Assembly (NCBI GenBank): GCA_964486845.1
Contig: CAZAQY010000056.1
Span: 1 to 37,784 of the forward strand
Reading direction: 5' to 3'
From: Anammoximicrobium sp964486845
Lineage (GTDB): Bacteria; Planctomycetota; Planctomycetia; Pirellulales; Pirellulaceae
Length of the DNA: 37,784 nucleotides
Made by a program: the position numbers and the translations under genes. Shown here in pieces: positions 1 through 7,600 of this stretch (the stretch's first letter is position 1; each line of letters begins with the position of its first letter). Below the pieces are notes generated by a model. The model saw nothing but the letters and a program-made list of their open reading frames with translations, was not told the origin of the DNA and did not search any database.

Positions 1-1281
1 CAAGGCAATCCCAAGCACCAAGCGGACCGCATGCGGAGCATGCCGCTGGCCGAGTTTGCGCCTTTGGGAAAACTGAAAGGCTTCCAACTCTTCAGCCTGC
101 AGAAGGGCGCCGGCGTCGAACAGTTGGACAACCTCGCCGGGGCGCTGGATGTCGTGCCGTTGGGCGCTGGCTTGGACGAGTCGACGGGCGCGTTCATGGA
201 CACGGCTGCCGTACTGTGCAATTTGGATCTGCTGATCACGACCGACACGGCGATCGCGCACGTCGCAGGCGCGCTGGGCGTGCCCACGTGGCTGGCACTG
301 TCCTACGTCCCCGATTGGCGCTGGCTGTTGGAGCGCCGCGACTCGCCCTGGTACCCCAGCCTCCGCCTTTTCCGTCAGCCCTCGGTCGGCGATTGGGCCG
401 GCGTGGTCCAGAGCATGGCGGAGGAATTGCTTCAATGGTCACCGCGAATCCAGCGCCGCCAGAGCGAAGACTATCGCGTGGCAGCCGCGGGCCGCAATCG
501 GCTGGTCCGCGCGCGACACGGGTTGCTGTTGTACAACCGGCACGATATCTACATCGGCCGCTCGTTGGAGCTGTACGGAGAATACTCCGAAGCGGAAAGC
601 GAACTTTACAGCCAAGTCGTGCGGCCTGGCCAGGTGGTGATCGATGGTGGAGCGAATATCGGCGTCCACACGGTATTGCTGTCCAAACTGGCGGGCGATC
701 AGGGGCTGGTCTACGCGTATGAACCCCAGCAGGCAATCTACGAGATCCTGTGCGCCAACATGGCGCTGAACGGACGAAAGAACGTGCGCTGCCGGTGTGA
801 AGCGTTGGGCGACTCCGCAGGCGAAATCTGCGTGCCGCCCCTCGACTACGATGCCGAGACCAACTTTGGCGGTCTGGGACTGGGGGGTTACCAAGCCGGC
901 GACAAGGTGCCCGTCGTCACAATCGACGGACTGCAACTGCCGCGTTGCGATCTGTTGAAGATCGACGTGGAAGGCATGGAATTGCCGGTCTTGCGAGGAG
1001 CGGCGGACACGATTCGCAAGTTCCACCCGATCCTGTACGTGGAAAACGATCGCCTGGAATCATCACCGGCGTTGATCGAGTACCTTTTGGCGCTGGATTA
1101 CCGGCTTTATTGGCACTTGCCGCCGCTGTACCATCCGGCGAACTTCTTCGCCAACCCCGTCAACGTTTTTGGCAACGTCGTGTCGTCCAACATGTTGTGC
1201 ATCCACTCCTCGGTCAAATCCTCGATCAGCGGGTTGAGGCCGATCGAGAAGCCGGAGGAGCACTGGCTGAAGAGAGGATAG
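1..1281 (+). CDS. Glycosyltransferase-9-like / FkbM methyltransferase fusion, 5' truncated by window edge
   Basis: The frame is open to base 1 and reads QGNPKHQADRMRSMPL before the first ATG at 31, which matches the inside of a GT9-like module, so the true start lies upstream of the window. Bases 1-430 encode the C-terminal half of a heptosyltransferase/TPR-associated module (ITTDTAIAHVAGALGVPTW, then WYPSLRLFRQ). Bases about 530-1230 encode an FkbM-type SAM-dependent methyltransferase: motif I VVIDGGANIGVHT (633-671), the acidic YEPQ loop, and the KIDVEGMELPVLRGA motif near 958-1000. FkbM proteins methylate sugar hydroxyls; the fusion suggests one polypeptide that recognises and methylates a surface glycan. 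It is followed after 10 bases by a DUF6165 gene, a usual partner in glycan clusters. The methyltransferase part is well supported; the N-terminal activity is inferred. Confidence 0.85.
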   Translation, partial: QGNPKHQADRMRSMPLAEFAPLGKLKGFQLFSLQKGAGVEQLDNLAGALDVVPLGAGLDESTGAFMDTAAVLCNLDLLITTDTAIAHVAGALGVPTWLALSYVPDWRWLLERRDSPWYPSLRLFRQPSVGDWAGVVQSMAEELLQWSPRIQRRQSEDYRVAAAGRNRLVRARHGLLLYNRHDIYIGRSLELYGEYSEAESELYSQVVRPGQVVIDGGANIGVHTVLLSKLAGDQGLVYAYEPQQAIYEILCANMALNGRKNVRCRCEALGDSAGEICVPPLDYDAETNFGGLGLGGYQAGDKVPVVTIDGLQLPRCDLLKIDVEGMELPVLRGAADTIRKFHPILYVENDRLESSPALIEYLLALDYRLYWHLPPLYHPANFFANPVNVFGNVVSSNMLCIHSSVKSSISGLRPIEKPEEHWLKRG

Positions 1282-1291
1282 GAGGCCGACC

Positions 1292-1687
1292 ATGCAAGCC
1301 AAGCCCATTCTGGTCGAAGTCGCTCCGGGCGAATTGATGGACAAGATCACGATCCTGCAGATCAAGTCCAAGCGGATCACGGACGCCGAGAAACTGAGGA
1401 ATGTTCGTGCCGAGTTGGAAGTCCTGGAGGCCGCCCGCGATGGCGCGATGCCCCCCACGGCGGAACTCGGCGAGTTGACGGCCCAACTGAAGCAGGTCAA
1501 CGAGTCCCTTTGGGAGATCGAGGACGCCATCCGCGATTGCGAACGCGAGCAGGATTTCGGGCCGAAGTTCGTCGAGTTGGCGCGATCGGTGTACCATAGC
1601 AACGACCGTCGAGCGGCCTTGAAGCGGCAGATCAACGAACTGCTGGGGTCGAAACTGATCGAGGAGAAATCGTACGCCGCGTATTGA
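1292..1687 (+). CDS. DUF6165 family protein
   Basis: A 131-residue cytosolic protein with no signal peptide or membrane segment. The N-terminus (ILVEVAPGELMDKITILQIK, residues 6-25) and C-terminus (YHSNDRRAALKRQINELLGS...EEKSYAAY) are hallmarks of the DUF6165 family, which has no known activity but is usually found beside glycosyltransferase or methyltransferase genes. Residues about 25-90 are rich in E, K and L and probably form a helical coiled coil. A strong Shine-Dalgarno AGGAGG sits 6 bases before the ATG, and only 10 bases separate it from the upstream FkbM gene, so the two are likely co-transcribed. Role in surface-glycan assembly is inferred from context only. Confidence 0.85.
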   Translation: MQAKPILVEVAPGELMDKITILQIKSKRITDAEKLRNVRAELEVLEAARDGAMPPTAELGELTAQLKQVNESLWEIEDAIRDCEREQDFGPKFVELARSVYHSNDRRAALKRQINELLGSKLIEEKSYAAY

Positions 1688-1697
1688 GCCTGTCAAC

Positions 1698-1719
1698 GTA
1701 GCATGGCTCTCCGAGCCGT
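1698..1719. repeat. Dispersed 22-nt intergenic motif, copy 1
   Basis: The motif GTAGCATGGCTCT-CCGAGCCGT contains a small hairpin GGCTC/GAGCC and lies 11 bases after the DUF6165 stop. A second copy with one mismatch occurs at 37689-37710, also just downstream of a gene. Two copies 36 kb apart suggest a genome-wide repeat family; the number of copies elsewhere cannot be seen. Confidence 0.6.
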
Positions 1720-1759
1720 GCCGGACGGATCAGTCGCCCCAGATTGTGTGTTCTGGGTG

Positions 1760-1788
1760 TTTCCCTCGTCGCCGCGCCAGATTATGAT
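1760..1788 (+). promoter_or_regulatory. Possible sigma-70-like promoter of the SUMF1 gene
   Basis: A TATGAT -10 (1783-1788, 5 of 6 to consensus) is preceded by a poor -35 TTTCCC at 17-nt spacing. It would give a leader of about 55 nt before the ATG at 1851. Judged by eye; the weak -35 keeps confidence low. Confidence 0.35.
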
Positions 1789-1850
1789 GGTCCGTGCTCG
1801 TTCGTCACCACACACCATTTCCCGCCTTGAGTAGCACGAGGAGTTAACGC

Positions 1851-3023
1851 ATGTTTTGTGTACGCTTTGTTTTACGTCGGCAGTTCGCGGTAATCCTGGT
1901 GGCCGTCGGCGCCACGCTCTGGATAGCCGAGGGCCTTGGGGGACGGGATCGGGCTCAGGCGGGCGAAGGTTCGCAGGCCACGAATCCCAGCGTCGTTCCC
2001 CCGGTTTCTTGGCTGTTGAAGCCGGTCGAAACGCCCGACGCCGAAGCGGCCACCGAAGCCGAGATGAAGCCTTACACGCAGAAGATCATCGGGACCGACG
2101 TCACGTTCGACTTGGTGCCCATCCGCGGCGGCAAGTTCCTGATGGGCAGTCCGGAAGACGAAGCCGACCGCAAAGAAGACGAGGGCCCGCAGTTCGAGGC
2201 TGAAGTGGAACCGTTCTGGATGGGCAAGTGCGAGGTCACCTGGGAAGAGTACGAGCTGTGGGGCATGGGACTGGACAAACAGTTCCGCAAGGTGACCGGG
2301 GCCAAGACCACCGAATGGGACACCTTGGCCGATGCCATCACGATGCCCACCAAACCCTACGCCGACATGTCGTTCGGGATGGGCAAGGAAAAAACGCCTG
2401 CCATCAGCATGACGCAGTTGGCTGCCAAGATGTACTGTAAGTGGCTATCGGCGAAAACCGGCTATTACTATCGGCTGCCGACGGAGGCGGAATGGGAGTA
2501 CGCTTGCCGCGCGGGCACCAAAACCGCCTTCAGTTTCGGCGACGATCCGGAGGATCTGGATGACTACGGCTGGCACTACGGCAACAGCGACGACAAGTAT
2601 CACAAAGTCGGCCAGAAGAAGCCCAACCCGTGGGGCCTGCACGACATGCACGGAAACGTCGCGGAGTGGGTGCTGGATGAGTACACGCAGGACGGCTACA
2701 AGCCGGCTGGGGGCAGGGCGGCCAAGAACCCGGTCGTGGTGCCGAACAAGATCGATCCGCGCGTGGTGCGCGGTGGTTCCTGGTTCGAGGACGCCGACCG
2801 GGCGCGGAGCGCGGCTCGAGCGGGTTCCACTCGCGAGTGGAAAGCCCAGGACCCGCAGATTCCGCAGAGCGTCTGGTATCTGACGGACGCCGAATGGGTC
2901 GGGTTCCGCGTAGTCCGTCCCTTGCGAAAGCCCACCCCGGCAGAGGCCGAAAAGTACGACATCGATCCCCTGCAGAAGCAGGATATGCTCGACTACCAGG
3001 AAATGCGCGGCGCGGTCGAGTGA
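1851..3023 (+). CDS. Secreted SUMF1-domain (formylglycine-generating-enzyme-like) protein
   Basis: 390 residues. An N-terminal hydrophobic segment (about 11-26) preceded by arginines and ending near AQAG looks like a signal peptide. Residues about 75-360 form a SUMF1/FGE-like domain: GGKFLMGSPEDE, KCEVTWEEYELW, YYYRLPTEAEWEYACRAG, HGNVAEW (267-273), RVVRGGSW (304-311) and VGFRVVRP. Real formylglycine-generating enzymes carry catalytic cysteines after the RGGSW motif; here the sequence runs FEDADRARSAARAG without cysteine, so sulfatase activation is unlikely. The family is very abundant in planctomycetes and mostly of unknown function; binding or iron-dependent roles have been suggested for relatives. 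SD GAGGAG lies 7 bases before the ATG. A Gfo/Idh/MocA gene follows on the same strand. Confidence 0.9.
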   Translation: MFCVRFVLRRQFAVILVAVGATLWIAEGLGGRDRAQAGEGSQATNPSVVPPVSWLLKPVETPDAEAATEAEMKPYTQKIIGTDVTFDLVPIRGGKFLMGSPEDEADRKEDEGPQFEAEVEPFWMGKCEVTWEEYELWGMGLDKQFRKVTGAKTTEWDTLADAITMPTKPYADMSFGMGKEKTPAISMTQLAAKMYCKWLSAKTGYYYRLPTEAEWEYACRAGTKTAFSFGDDPEDLDDYGWHYGNSDDKYHKVGQKKPNPWGLHDMHGNVAEWVLDEYTQDGYKPAGGRAAKNPVVVPNKIDPRVVRGGSWFEDADRARSAARAGSTREWKAQDPQIPQSVWYLTDAEWVGFRVVRPLRKPTPAEAEKYDIDPLQKQDMLDYQEMRGAVE

Positions 3024-3039
3024 CACGGCGTCTGAAAAA

Positions 3040-3071
3040 GAAGCCCGGCTTTTTCGGACAAGCCGGGCTTC
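3040..3071. terminator. Terminator-like hairpin after the SUMF1 gene
   Basis: An 11-bp perfect stem GAAGCCCGGCT (3040-3050) / AGCCGGGCTTC (3061-3071) with a 10-nt loop, 17 bases past the stop codon. There is no T run on the plus side; on the minus strand the stem is followed by CTTTTTC. It may end transcription in either direction. Confidence 0.55.
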
Positions 3072-3197
3072 CGGAGCCGCAGCCAGGCACGGCAGTTCGG
3101 CTTTCCAGGCCCCCAGACCCCGCCTTTTCCGTACGTATTCGCCCCTTTTTCCCAGCCCCGGTTTTTGGCTTTCATGCCCCGACGAAAGGAACGATTC

Positions 3198-4547
3198 ATG
3201 AACGCTTCCAACCCTCCGGCTTCGGCTTCCGCCACGCGTCGTGACTTCCTCAAGCAGACCTCTACCGCTCTGGCCAGCCTGTCGCTCTCACACGGTCTGG
3301 CCGCCCGGAGCTATGCGGCCGAACAGAATACCATCAAAATCGCCTTGATCGGCTGCGGCGGACGAGGAACCGGCGCCGCGGCCAATGCGCTCTCGACCGC
3401 CGGCCCCGTGCAATTGGCCGCCATGGCGGATGTCTTCGAAAACCGCTTGGCGGGCAGCCTGAAGAATCTGTCGGGGAACTTTGCCGCCAAGGTCGACGTC
3501 TCTCCGGACCGGCAGTTCCTGGGAATGGACGGCTTCAAGAAAGCCATCGATCTGATCGCTCCCGGCGGCGTCGCCGTGCTCGCCACGCCGCCGGCCTTCC
3601 GGCCGATTCATTTGGAGTACGCGGTCGCCAAAGGCTGTCACGTGTTCATGGAGAAGTCCTTTGCGGTCGACGCGCCGGGCATCCGCCGAGTGCTGAAGGC
3701 CGGCGAGGAGGCGACGAAGAAGAACCTGAAGATCGCCGGCGGGCTCATGAGCCGTCACTACCAGCCGCTGGAAGACGCGGTGGCCCGCATCCACGACGGC
3801 ATGATCGGCGATGTCATCACGGCTTGGGCGTATCGCGAGCATGGCCCGGTCGGTTTCTCGCCCAAGTCGCCGAACGAAAACGATTTGGCGCACCAGATCC
3901 GCAATTACTCGTGCTACACCTGGTTGAACGGCAGCTTTCTGCTCGATTGGCTGATCCACAACCTGGACGTCTGCTGCTGGGTCAAGGACGCTTGGCCCGT
4001 TTCCGCCCAAGGCCAGGGGGGCCGGCAGGTCCGCACGGAAGCGGACCAGCTGTTTGATCACTACGCCGTGGAGTATTCCTTTGGGGACGGCACGCGTCTG
4101 TTCGCGCAAGGGCGGCATCAGGCCAATACGTGGGGCTTCTTCGGCGACGTGATCCACGGCGCCAAGGGTTCCGCGGTGCTGGGCGAGGGTATCCCGCAGC
4201 CCAAGATCTATAAGGGCCATCAGCAATCCGCGGAAAACCAGATTTGGGAATACCAAGGGCCGCCCTGTAATCAATACCAAAAAGAGCATGACCTCCTGTT
4301 CGCCGCAATCCGCGAGGACAAGCCTTACAACGAGACGGAACGCTGCGCGTACGCCGCAATGACCGGCATCCTGGGCCGCATGGCCGCCGAATCCGGCCAG
4401 TTGATCACCTGGGAACAGGCGCTGGCATCCGACCTGGAACTGGCGCCGGGCTTGGACCAGTACACGATGGAATCCGACGCGCCGGTGAAGGCGGACGAAC
4501 AAGGCCGCTATCCCATCGCCCTGCCCGGCATCACGAAGGTGCTGTGA
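3198..4547 (+). CDS. Tat-exported Gfo/Idh/MocA family oxidoreductase
   Basis: 449 residues from the ATG at 3198, chosen over the ATG at 3165 because AAGGAA precedes it and it places a twin-arginine signal at the N-terminus (TRRDFLKQ, residues 13-20, followed by a hydrophobic stretch). The mature part has a Rossmann nucleotide-binding motif IALIGCGGRGTGA (48-60) and the family's C-terminal dehydrogenase-like domain. The usual EKP motif appears as MEKSFAVD, so the proline is replaced by serine. Such planctomycete proteins are predicted NAD(P)-dependent sugar or cyclitol oxidoreductases exported folded with cofactor; substrate unknown. It lies 174 bases after the SUMF1 gene, separated by a hairpin, so shared transcription is uncertain. 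Confidence 0.9.
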   Translation: MNASNPPASASATRRDFLKQTSTALASLSLSHGLAARSYAAEQNTIKIALIGCGGRGTGAAANALSTAGPVQLAAMADVFENRLAGSLKNLSGNFAAKVDVSPDRQFLGMDGFKKAIDLIAPGGVAVLATPPAFRPIHLEYAVAKGCHVFMEKSFAVDAPGIRRVLKAGEEATKKNLKIAGGLMSRHYQPLEDAVARIHDGMIGDVITAWAYREHGPVGFSPKSPNENDLAHQIRNYSCYTWLNGSFLLDWLIHNLDVCCWVKDAWPVSAQGQGGRQVRTEADQLFDHYAVEYSFGDGTRLFAQGRHQANTWGFFGDVIHGAKGSAVLGEGIPQPKIYKGHQQSAENQIWEYQGPPCNQYQKEHDLLFAAIREDKPYNETERCAYAAMTGILGRMAAESGQLITWEQALASDLELAPGLDQYTMESDAPVKADEQGRYPIALPGITKVL

Positions 4548-4720
4548 GGGGATTCGAGTTGCGAGTTGCGGGATACGAGTTGCGGGATGCGAGTTGCGGA
4601 GACCGTCGAGACTGTTCAGCATACGACGCGAGTCACGCCAATCCGCGCCGACAACTGGCCTTCGGACTTCTTCCCGCATCCCGTATCTCGCATCCCGTAT
4701 CTCGCATCCCGTCACTCGCT
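4546..4720. repeat. Inverted heptamer array A
   Basis: The left arm (4551-4599) is a run of 7-nt units such as CGAGTTG and CGGGATG/A. The right arm (4673-4719) is the reverse complement type, CCGCATC, CCGTATC, TCGCATC. A spacer of about 73 nt separates them. The array fills the whole gap between two convergent genes; the right arm supplies the stop codon of the minus-strand kinase (4712-4714), and the left arm begins at the oxidoreductase stop. Four further loci share this design. Confidence 0.8.
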
Positions 4721-5830
4721 CGCCGTCGAGGCGACGAGTTGGGGATCGCGAGGCAAGACGAGACTGATGCGGGCGCCCTTGCCGGGGCTGCTGTCGATGG
4801 CGGTTGTGCCGCCGATCAAGCGGGCGCGTTCGCGAACGCCGGCCAAGCCATAATGCCCTTCGCCGACCGCCTCGGGATCGAATCCGACGCCCCAGTCGCG
4901 GACCGCGATTTCCAGGCTTTCCCCGGCGTCTTTCAGTTCCACGCAGGCTCGTTCCGACTGGCTGTGACGCAGGACGTTGACCAGGCACTCCTGGACAATT
5001 CGATAGATAGCCAATTCGGATTCGGGGGCAAGACGGGGAAAACTCCGATCGATGGTCAGTTCGATCTGCATCTCGCTTGATTGTGCCAGCCGCTGCGTCA
5101 ACGTCCGCAACGCACCGGCCAGGCCGGCGGGTGCCAGGTCCGGCGGCCGCACTCGATCGATCAACTGTCGCGCCTCGGCCGCTCCTTGACGCAAGGCCTC
5201 GGCGACCGCATCCAACTTTTGGTCCGCCCCGTTCCTGCTCTTGCCAACACTCCAGCGATAAGCGTCCAACTGCATCAGCGCGCTGATCATTTGCTGGACG
5301 AACCCGTCGTGGATTTCATAGGCGATCAGTTGCCGCTCGCGGTCGGTCAGCTTCAGCACCTGCTCGACGGCCGCCAGTTTCTCGTCCTTCTTCTCCTCGG
5401 AGGATTTCCGTTCCGTGATGTCGACCAGCACCGTCACGACGCATTCCGCATCTTCACAGTTGAGCGGTCGTTGCCAAACCAATAGCCAGAGTTCCGTTCC
5501 GTCTCGGCGGCGACTCTTCACCTCTTCCCCGCTGATGTGGCCGTCCCTGTTCAAAAGTTCCTTCAGGTGGCGCCGGTCCCGCAGCCGGGGAAACAAGAAG
5601 TCGCAGTTATGGTTCCACAAGCGGGCGGCGTCCATGCCCAACAGGTTGTCCAAGGCCTGATTCGTGTACAGGATGTTTCCGTCCGCGCGACGAATCACGG
5701 CGAGAGGGATGGGCAGGCACTCGACGATGCGGCGGAACGCTGCCGCTGCTTCGAGTTGTCTCGGCAGCGCGGGGCGCTGCTTCGGGCGGTGTTCACATCG
5801 CGTCACTCGACGCTCCTCGGGTTGTGTCAT
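4712..5830 (-). CDS. PAS-domain sensor histidine kinase, NarL/DegS type
   Basis: 372 residues. An upstream in-frame ATG at 5866 exists, but GGAGG lies 8 bases before the ATG at 5830, so that start is preferred. Domain order: PAS (about residues 25-140, with DGNILYTNQALDNLLG and the closing VVTVLVDITERK), a dimerisation/phosphoacceptor helix of the HisKA_3 class with YEIHDGFVQQM (His174), and a GHKL ATPase domain with N-box QECLVNVLRHS, RDWGVGFDP and GHYGLAGVRERARLIGG. No membrane segment is seen, so it should sense a cytosolic signal through PAS. No response regulator is adjacent. It would autophosphorylate and pass phosphate to a NarL/LuxR-type regulator encoded elsewhere. Its last two codons and stop lie inside heptamer array A. 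Confidence 0.9.
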   Translation of the reverse strand: MTQPEERRVTRCEHRPKQRPALPRQLEAAAAFRRIVECLPIPLAVIRRADGNILYTNQALDNLLGMDAARLWNHNCDFLFPRLRDRRHLKELLNRDGHISGEEVKSRRRDGTELWLLVWQRPLNCEDAECVVTVLVDITERKSSEEKKDEKLAAVEQVLKLTDRERQLIAYEIHDGFVQQMISALMQLDAYRWSVGKSRNGADQKLDAVAEALRQGAAEARQLIDRVRPPDLAPAGLAGALRTLTQRLAQSSEMQIELTIDRSFPRLAPESELAIYRIVQECLVNVLRHSQSERACVELKDAGESLEIAVRDWGVGFDPEAVGEGHYGLAGVRERARLIGGTTAIDSSPGKGARISLVLPRDPQLVASTASE

Positions 5831-6018
5831 GGGCGGCACCTCCACCTCGACTCTGTCCATCGTCATGAGAGTCCGGCCCTAAAATGCTTCGAAGCTCAAA
5901 GCTAGCAAAGTCCCGTGGTCAAGTCTACAGGGTGGGGGGGTACGATTCGAAACTCTTCGTAGCGTGCAAGCCTGTTCGCCCCACTCGATATGCTCTTGCC
6001 TTCGGGAAGGCTTTCGGC

Positions 6019-6047
6019 TTGACGCAGACCTTGGAAATGATGCTAAT
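6019..6047 (+). promoter_or_regulatory. Possible sigma-70-like promoter of the TolC-like gene
   Basis: TTGACG (6019-6024, 5 of 6) and GCTAAT (6042-6047, 4 of 6) are separated by 17 nt and would give a leader of about 55 nt. The rest of the divergent gap 5831-6018 holds a hairpin GCCTT/AAGGC near 5998-6011 and a G-rich run, and no gene that I can support. Confidence 0.4.
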
Positions 6048-6109
6048 GGAACACCCGAATGGTCGTTCCCTTAATTCGCCCCAACAACTGTTTTCCACGT
6101 CGGAGGATT

Positions 6110-7288
6110 ATGATGTCCCTGCCTGCATTTTGCTTCCTTGTGGTTGTTTTTGGCCAAACGGTGCCGATGGACAGCGAGTTGCCCGCGGCGCGACTGCAGC
6201 TTGGTCCGCTGCAGGCGCCCGCCGCGTCGAATGTGCAGGAGCCGAACGCCGTCGGGTTGGGCGTTCCGAGTGCTTCGACCGAGGCTTCGTCACCTGCGGA
6301 GCCGGATCGCGCTTCCCCACCGCAACGGTCGACCTACGGCGGTCAACCGGAAATCGCCGCCGATTCCGCGCCCACGCTTGCACCGTTGAAGTCGGAATCG
6401 GGAACGGCCGAGCCCGCCGTGCTCCCGACAGCCACTCTGGCGGAATCTCTGCTTCAAGAATCCCTGGCGGCCCGCGAAGGGGGCAGTCTTTCGGGCGACC
6501 CTGTCGCGTTGAAAGCCCTGCTGGAACCGACGACGATCGGGACTCGCCGTTTGGACGGCGTCACGGCCTACTGGCGTCTGGCGCACACGATTGCAGCTTA
6601 TCACTATGCCCTGGACGAGCAGCGATTCCTGATGTCGCTGGCCGCCATCGGCAACCGCGACGACCAGCCGTTGTTGGCGGCCGCGCAAGCGTCGGCCAAG
6701 GCGGAACGAGCGGAATCTCGTCTGGCGGCGATTCGCGCGCAACAGGCGCTGGCCGGGATCGCCTCGCTCACCCAAGATGCTCGACGGCCCTTGCCGGCCG
6801 ATCCGCCGTTTGTCGGCGCTTACCGCACGTATTTCAAGGAGTTGAACGAGCGAGGCGCGGCGGCCAATGACCTGCGGCAGATCGACGAAACCTTGCCGGT
6901 CGTCCACGAAGTGATCGAGGCCCAAGCAGAAGCCGTCGTCGCGGCCGGGACCGCTCTGAACCAGATTCAGCGGGCGTACGAGCAAGGACATGCCTCGCTG
7001 GTCCAAGTGCTCGATGCCCACCAGCGGCTTCACCGCCATCGCCGTGATTTCTTGGCCGTCGTCGAAGAGTACAACGGGCAAATCGCCCATTACGCCCTGT
7101 CAGTGACGGTGCCCGCCGTCACCGGAGAACGCGTCGTAGGAATGTTGATCGGCACGGGCAGAGGTCACAAGTCCGTGCTGGCCGCAAAGGGCGAAGGCGG
7201 CCGGATTCAACGCGTTTCCGGTGAAGAACCCGTAACCGATGACAAAGCCGGCCCGGTGTTTCGCGAGCCCCGGTTGGAATCACCCTGA
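6110..7288 (+). CDS. TolC-like outer-membrane/periplasmic helical protein
   Basis: 392 residues from the ATG at 6110, which has GGAGG three bases upstream; the longer reading from 6059 lacks a site. Residues 1-17 form a short hydrophobic signal-like segment. Residues about 20-120 are low-complexity and rich in A, P, S and E. From about 130 the protein is helical and alanine-rich. The segment AYEQGHASLVQVLDAHQRLHRHRRDF resembles the second-repeat motif of TolC-family efflux proteins (RYEVGLRTILDVLDAQRTL-like), which form trimeric outer-membrane tunnels. Length is near that of TolC family members, but the first repeat is less clear. No inner-membrane pump or adaptor gene is adjacent. TolC-family membership is an inference from motif and helical composition. 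Confidence 0.6.
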   Translation: MMSLPAFCFLVVVFGQTVPMDSELPAARLQLGPLQAPAASNVQEPNAVGLGVPSASTEASSPAEPDRASPPQRSTYGGQPEIAADSAPTLAPLKSESGTAEPAVLPTATLAESLLQESLAAREGGSLSGDPVALKALLEPTTIGTRRLDGVTAYWRLAHTIAAYHYALDEQRFLMSLAAIGNRDDQPLLAAAQASAKAERAESRLAAIRAQQALAGIASLTQDARRPLPADPPFVGAYRTYFKELNERGAAANDLRQIDETLPVVHEVIEAQAEAVVAAGTALNQIQRAYEQGHASLVQVLDAHQRLHRHRRDFLAVVEEYNGQIAHYALSVTVPAVTGERVVGMLIGTGRGHKSVLAAKGEGGRIQRVSGEEPVTDDKAGPVFREPRLESP

Positions 7289-7600
7289 TGGCAACGCCCG
7301 TGGGGTGTGGCCGATTTCGCGGTGGACTTGTTGGTGATGCGGCTGCAATTTCAATCCGTGGCAAACGGGGCCGCTGTACGCAAGCGGTGGAGATCCGGTT
7401 ATTCGGAAGGTAACGGGATTGCAGCCTGATGACGTGGTTGACCTGGACAGGGGGGCTCCGCTCCGTAACCGGCCGGCCGCGAGGCTCTGCTTCGCATCAA
7501 GGCCGGCGGAGCAGGCGAGATGGGGCGCTGGCGGGCGGAGCCTGGGAACAGGTTCGCAGAAGCGGGTTCACAAGCGGCCGGTTTGGATTACCATGAGTTG
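7289..7600. other. Intergenic region with no recognised gene
   Basis: This 312-base stretch holds short open frames on both strands, none with a convincing start or composition. A GC-rich part near 7459-7515 can form local hairpins around CCGGCC. No clear promoter hexamers were seen. Confidence 0.4.

Noticed and set aside
1851..3023. True formylglycine-generating enzyme (sulfatase activator)
   Set aside because: No cysteines at the catalytic positions and no sulfatase gene nearby.
3288..4988. 566-residue minus-strand frame
   Set aside because: Antisense to the Gfo/Idh/MocA gene and through array A; no recognisable domain.
5884..6870. 328-residue plus-strand frame overlapping the TolC-like gene
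   Set aside because: Arginine-rich, low-quality protein text; the overlapping frame from 6110 has a good ribosome site and helical repeats.
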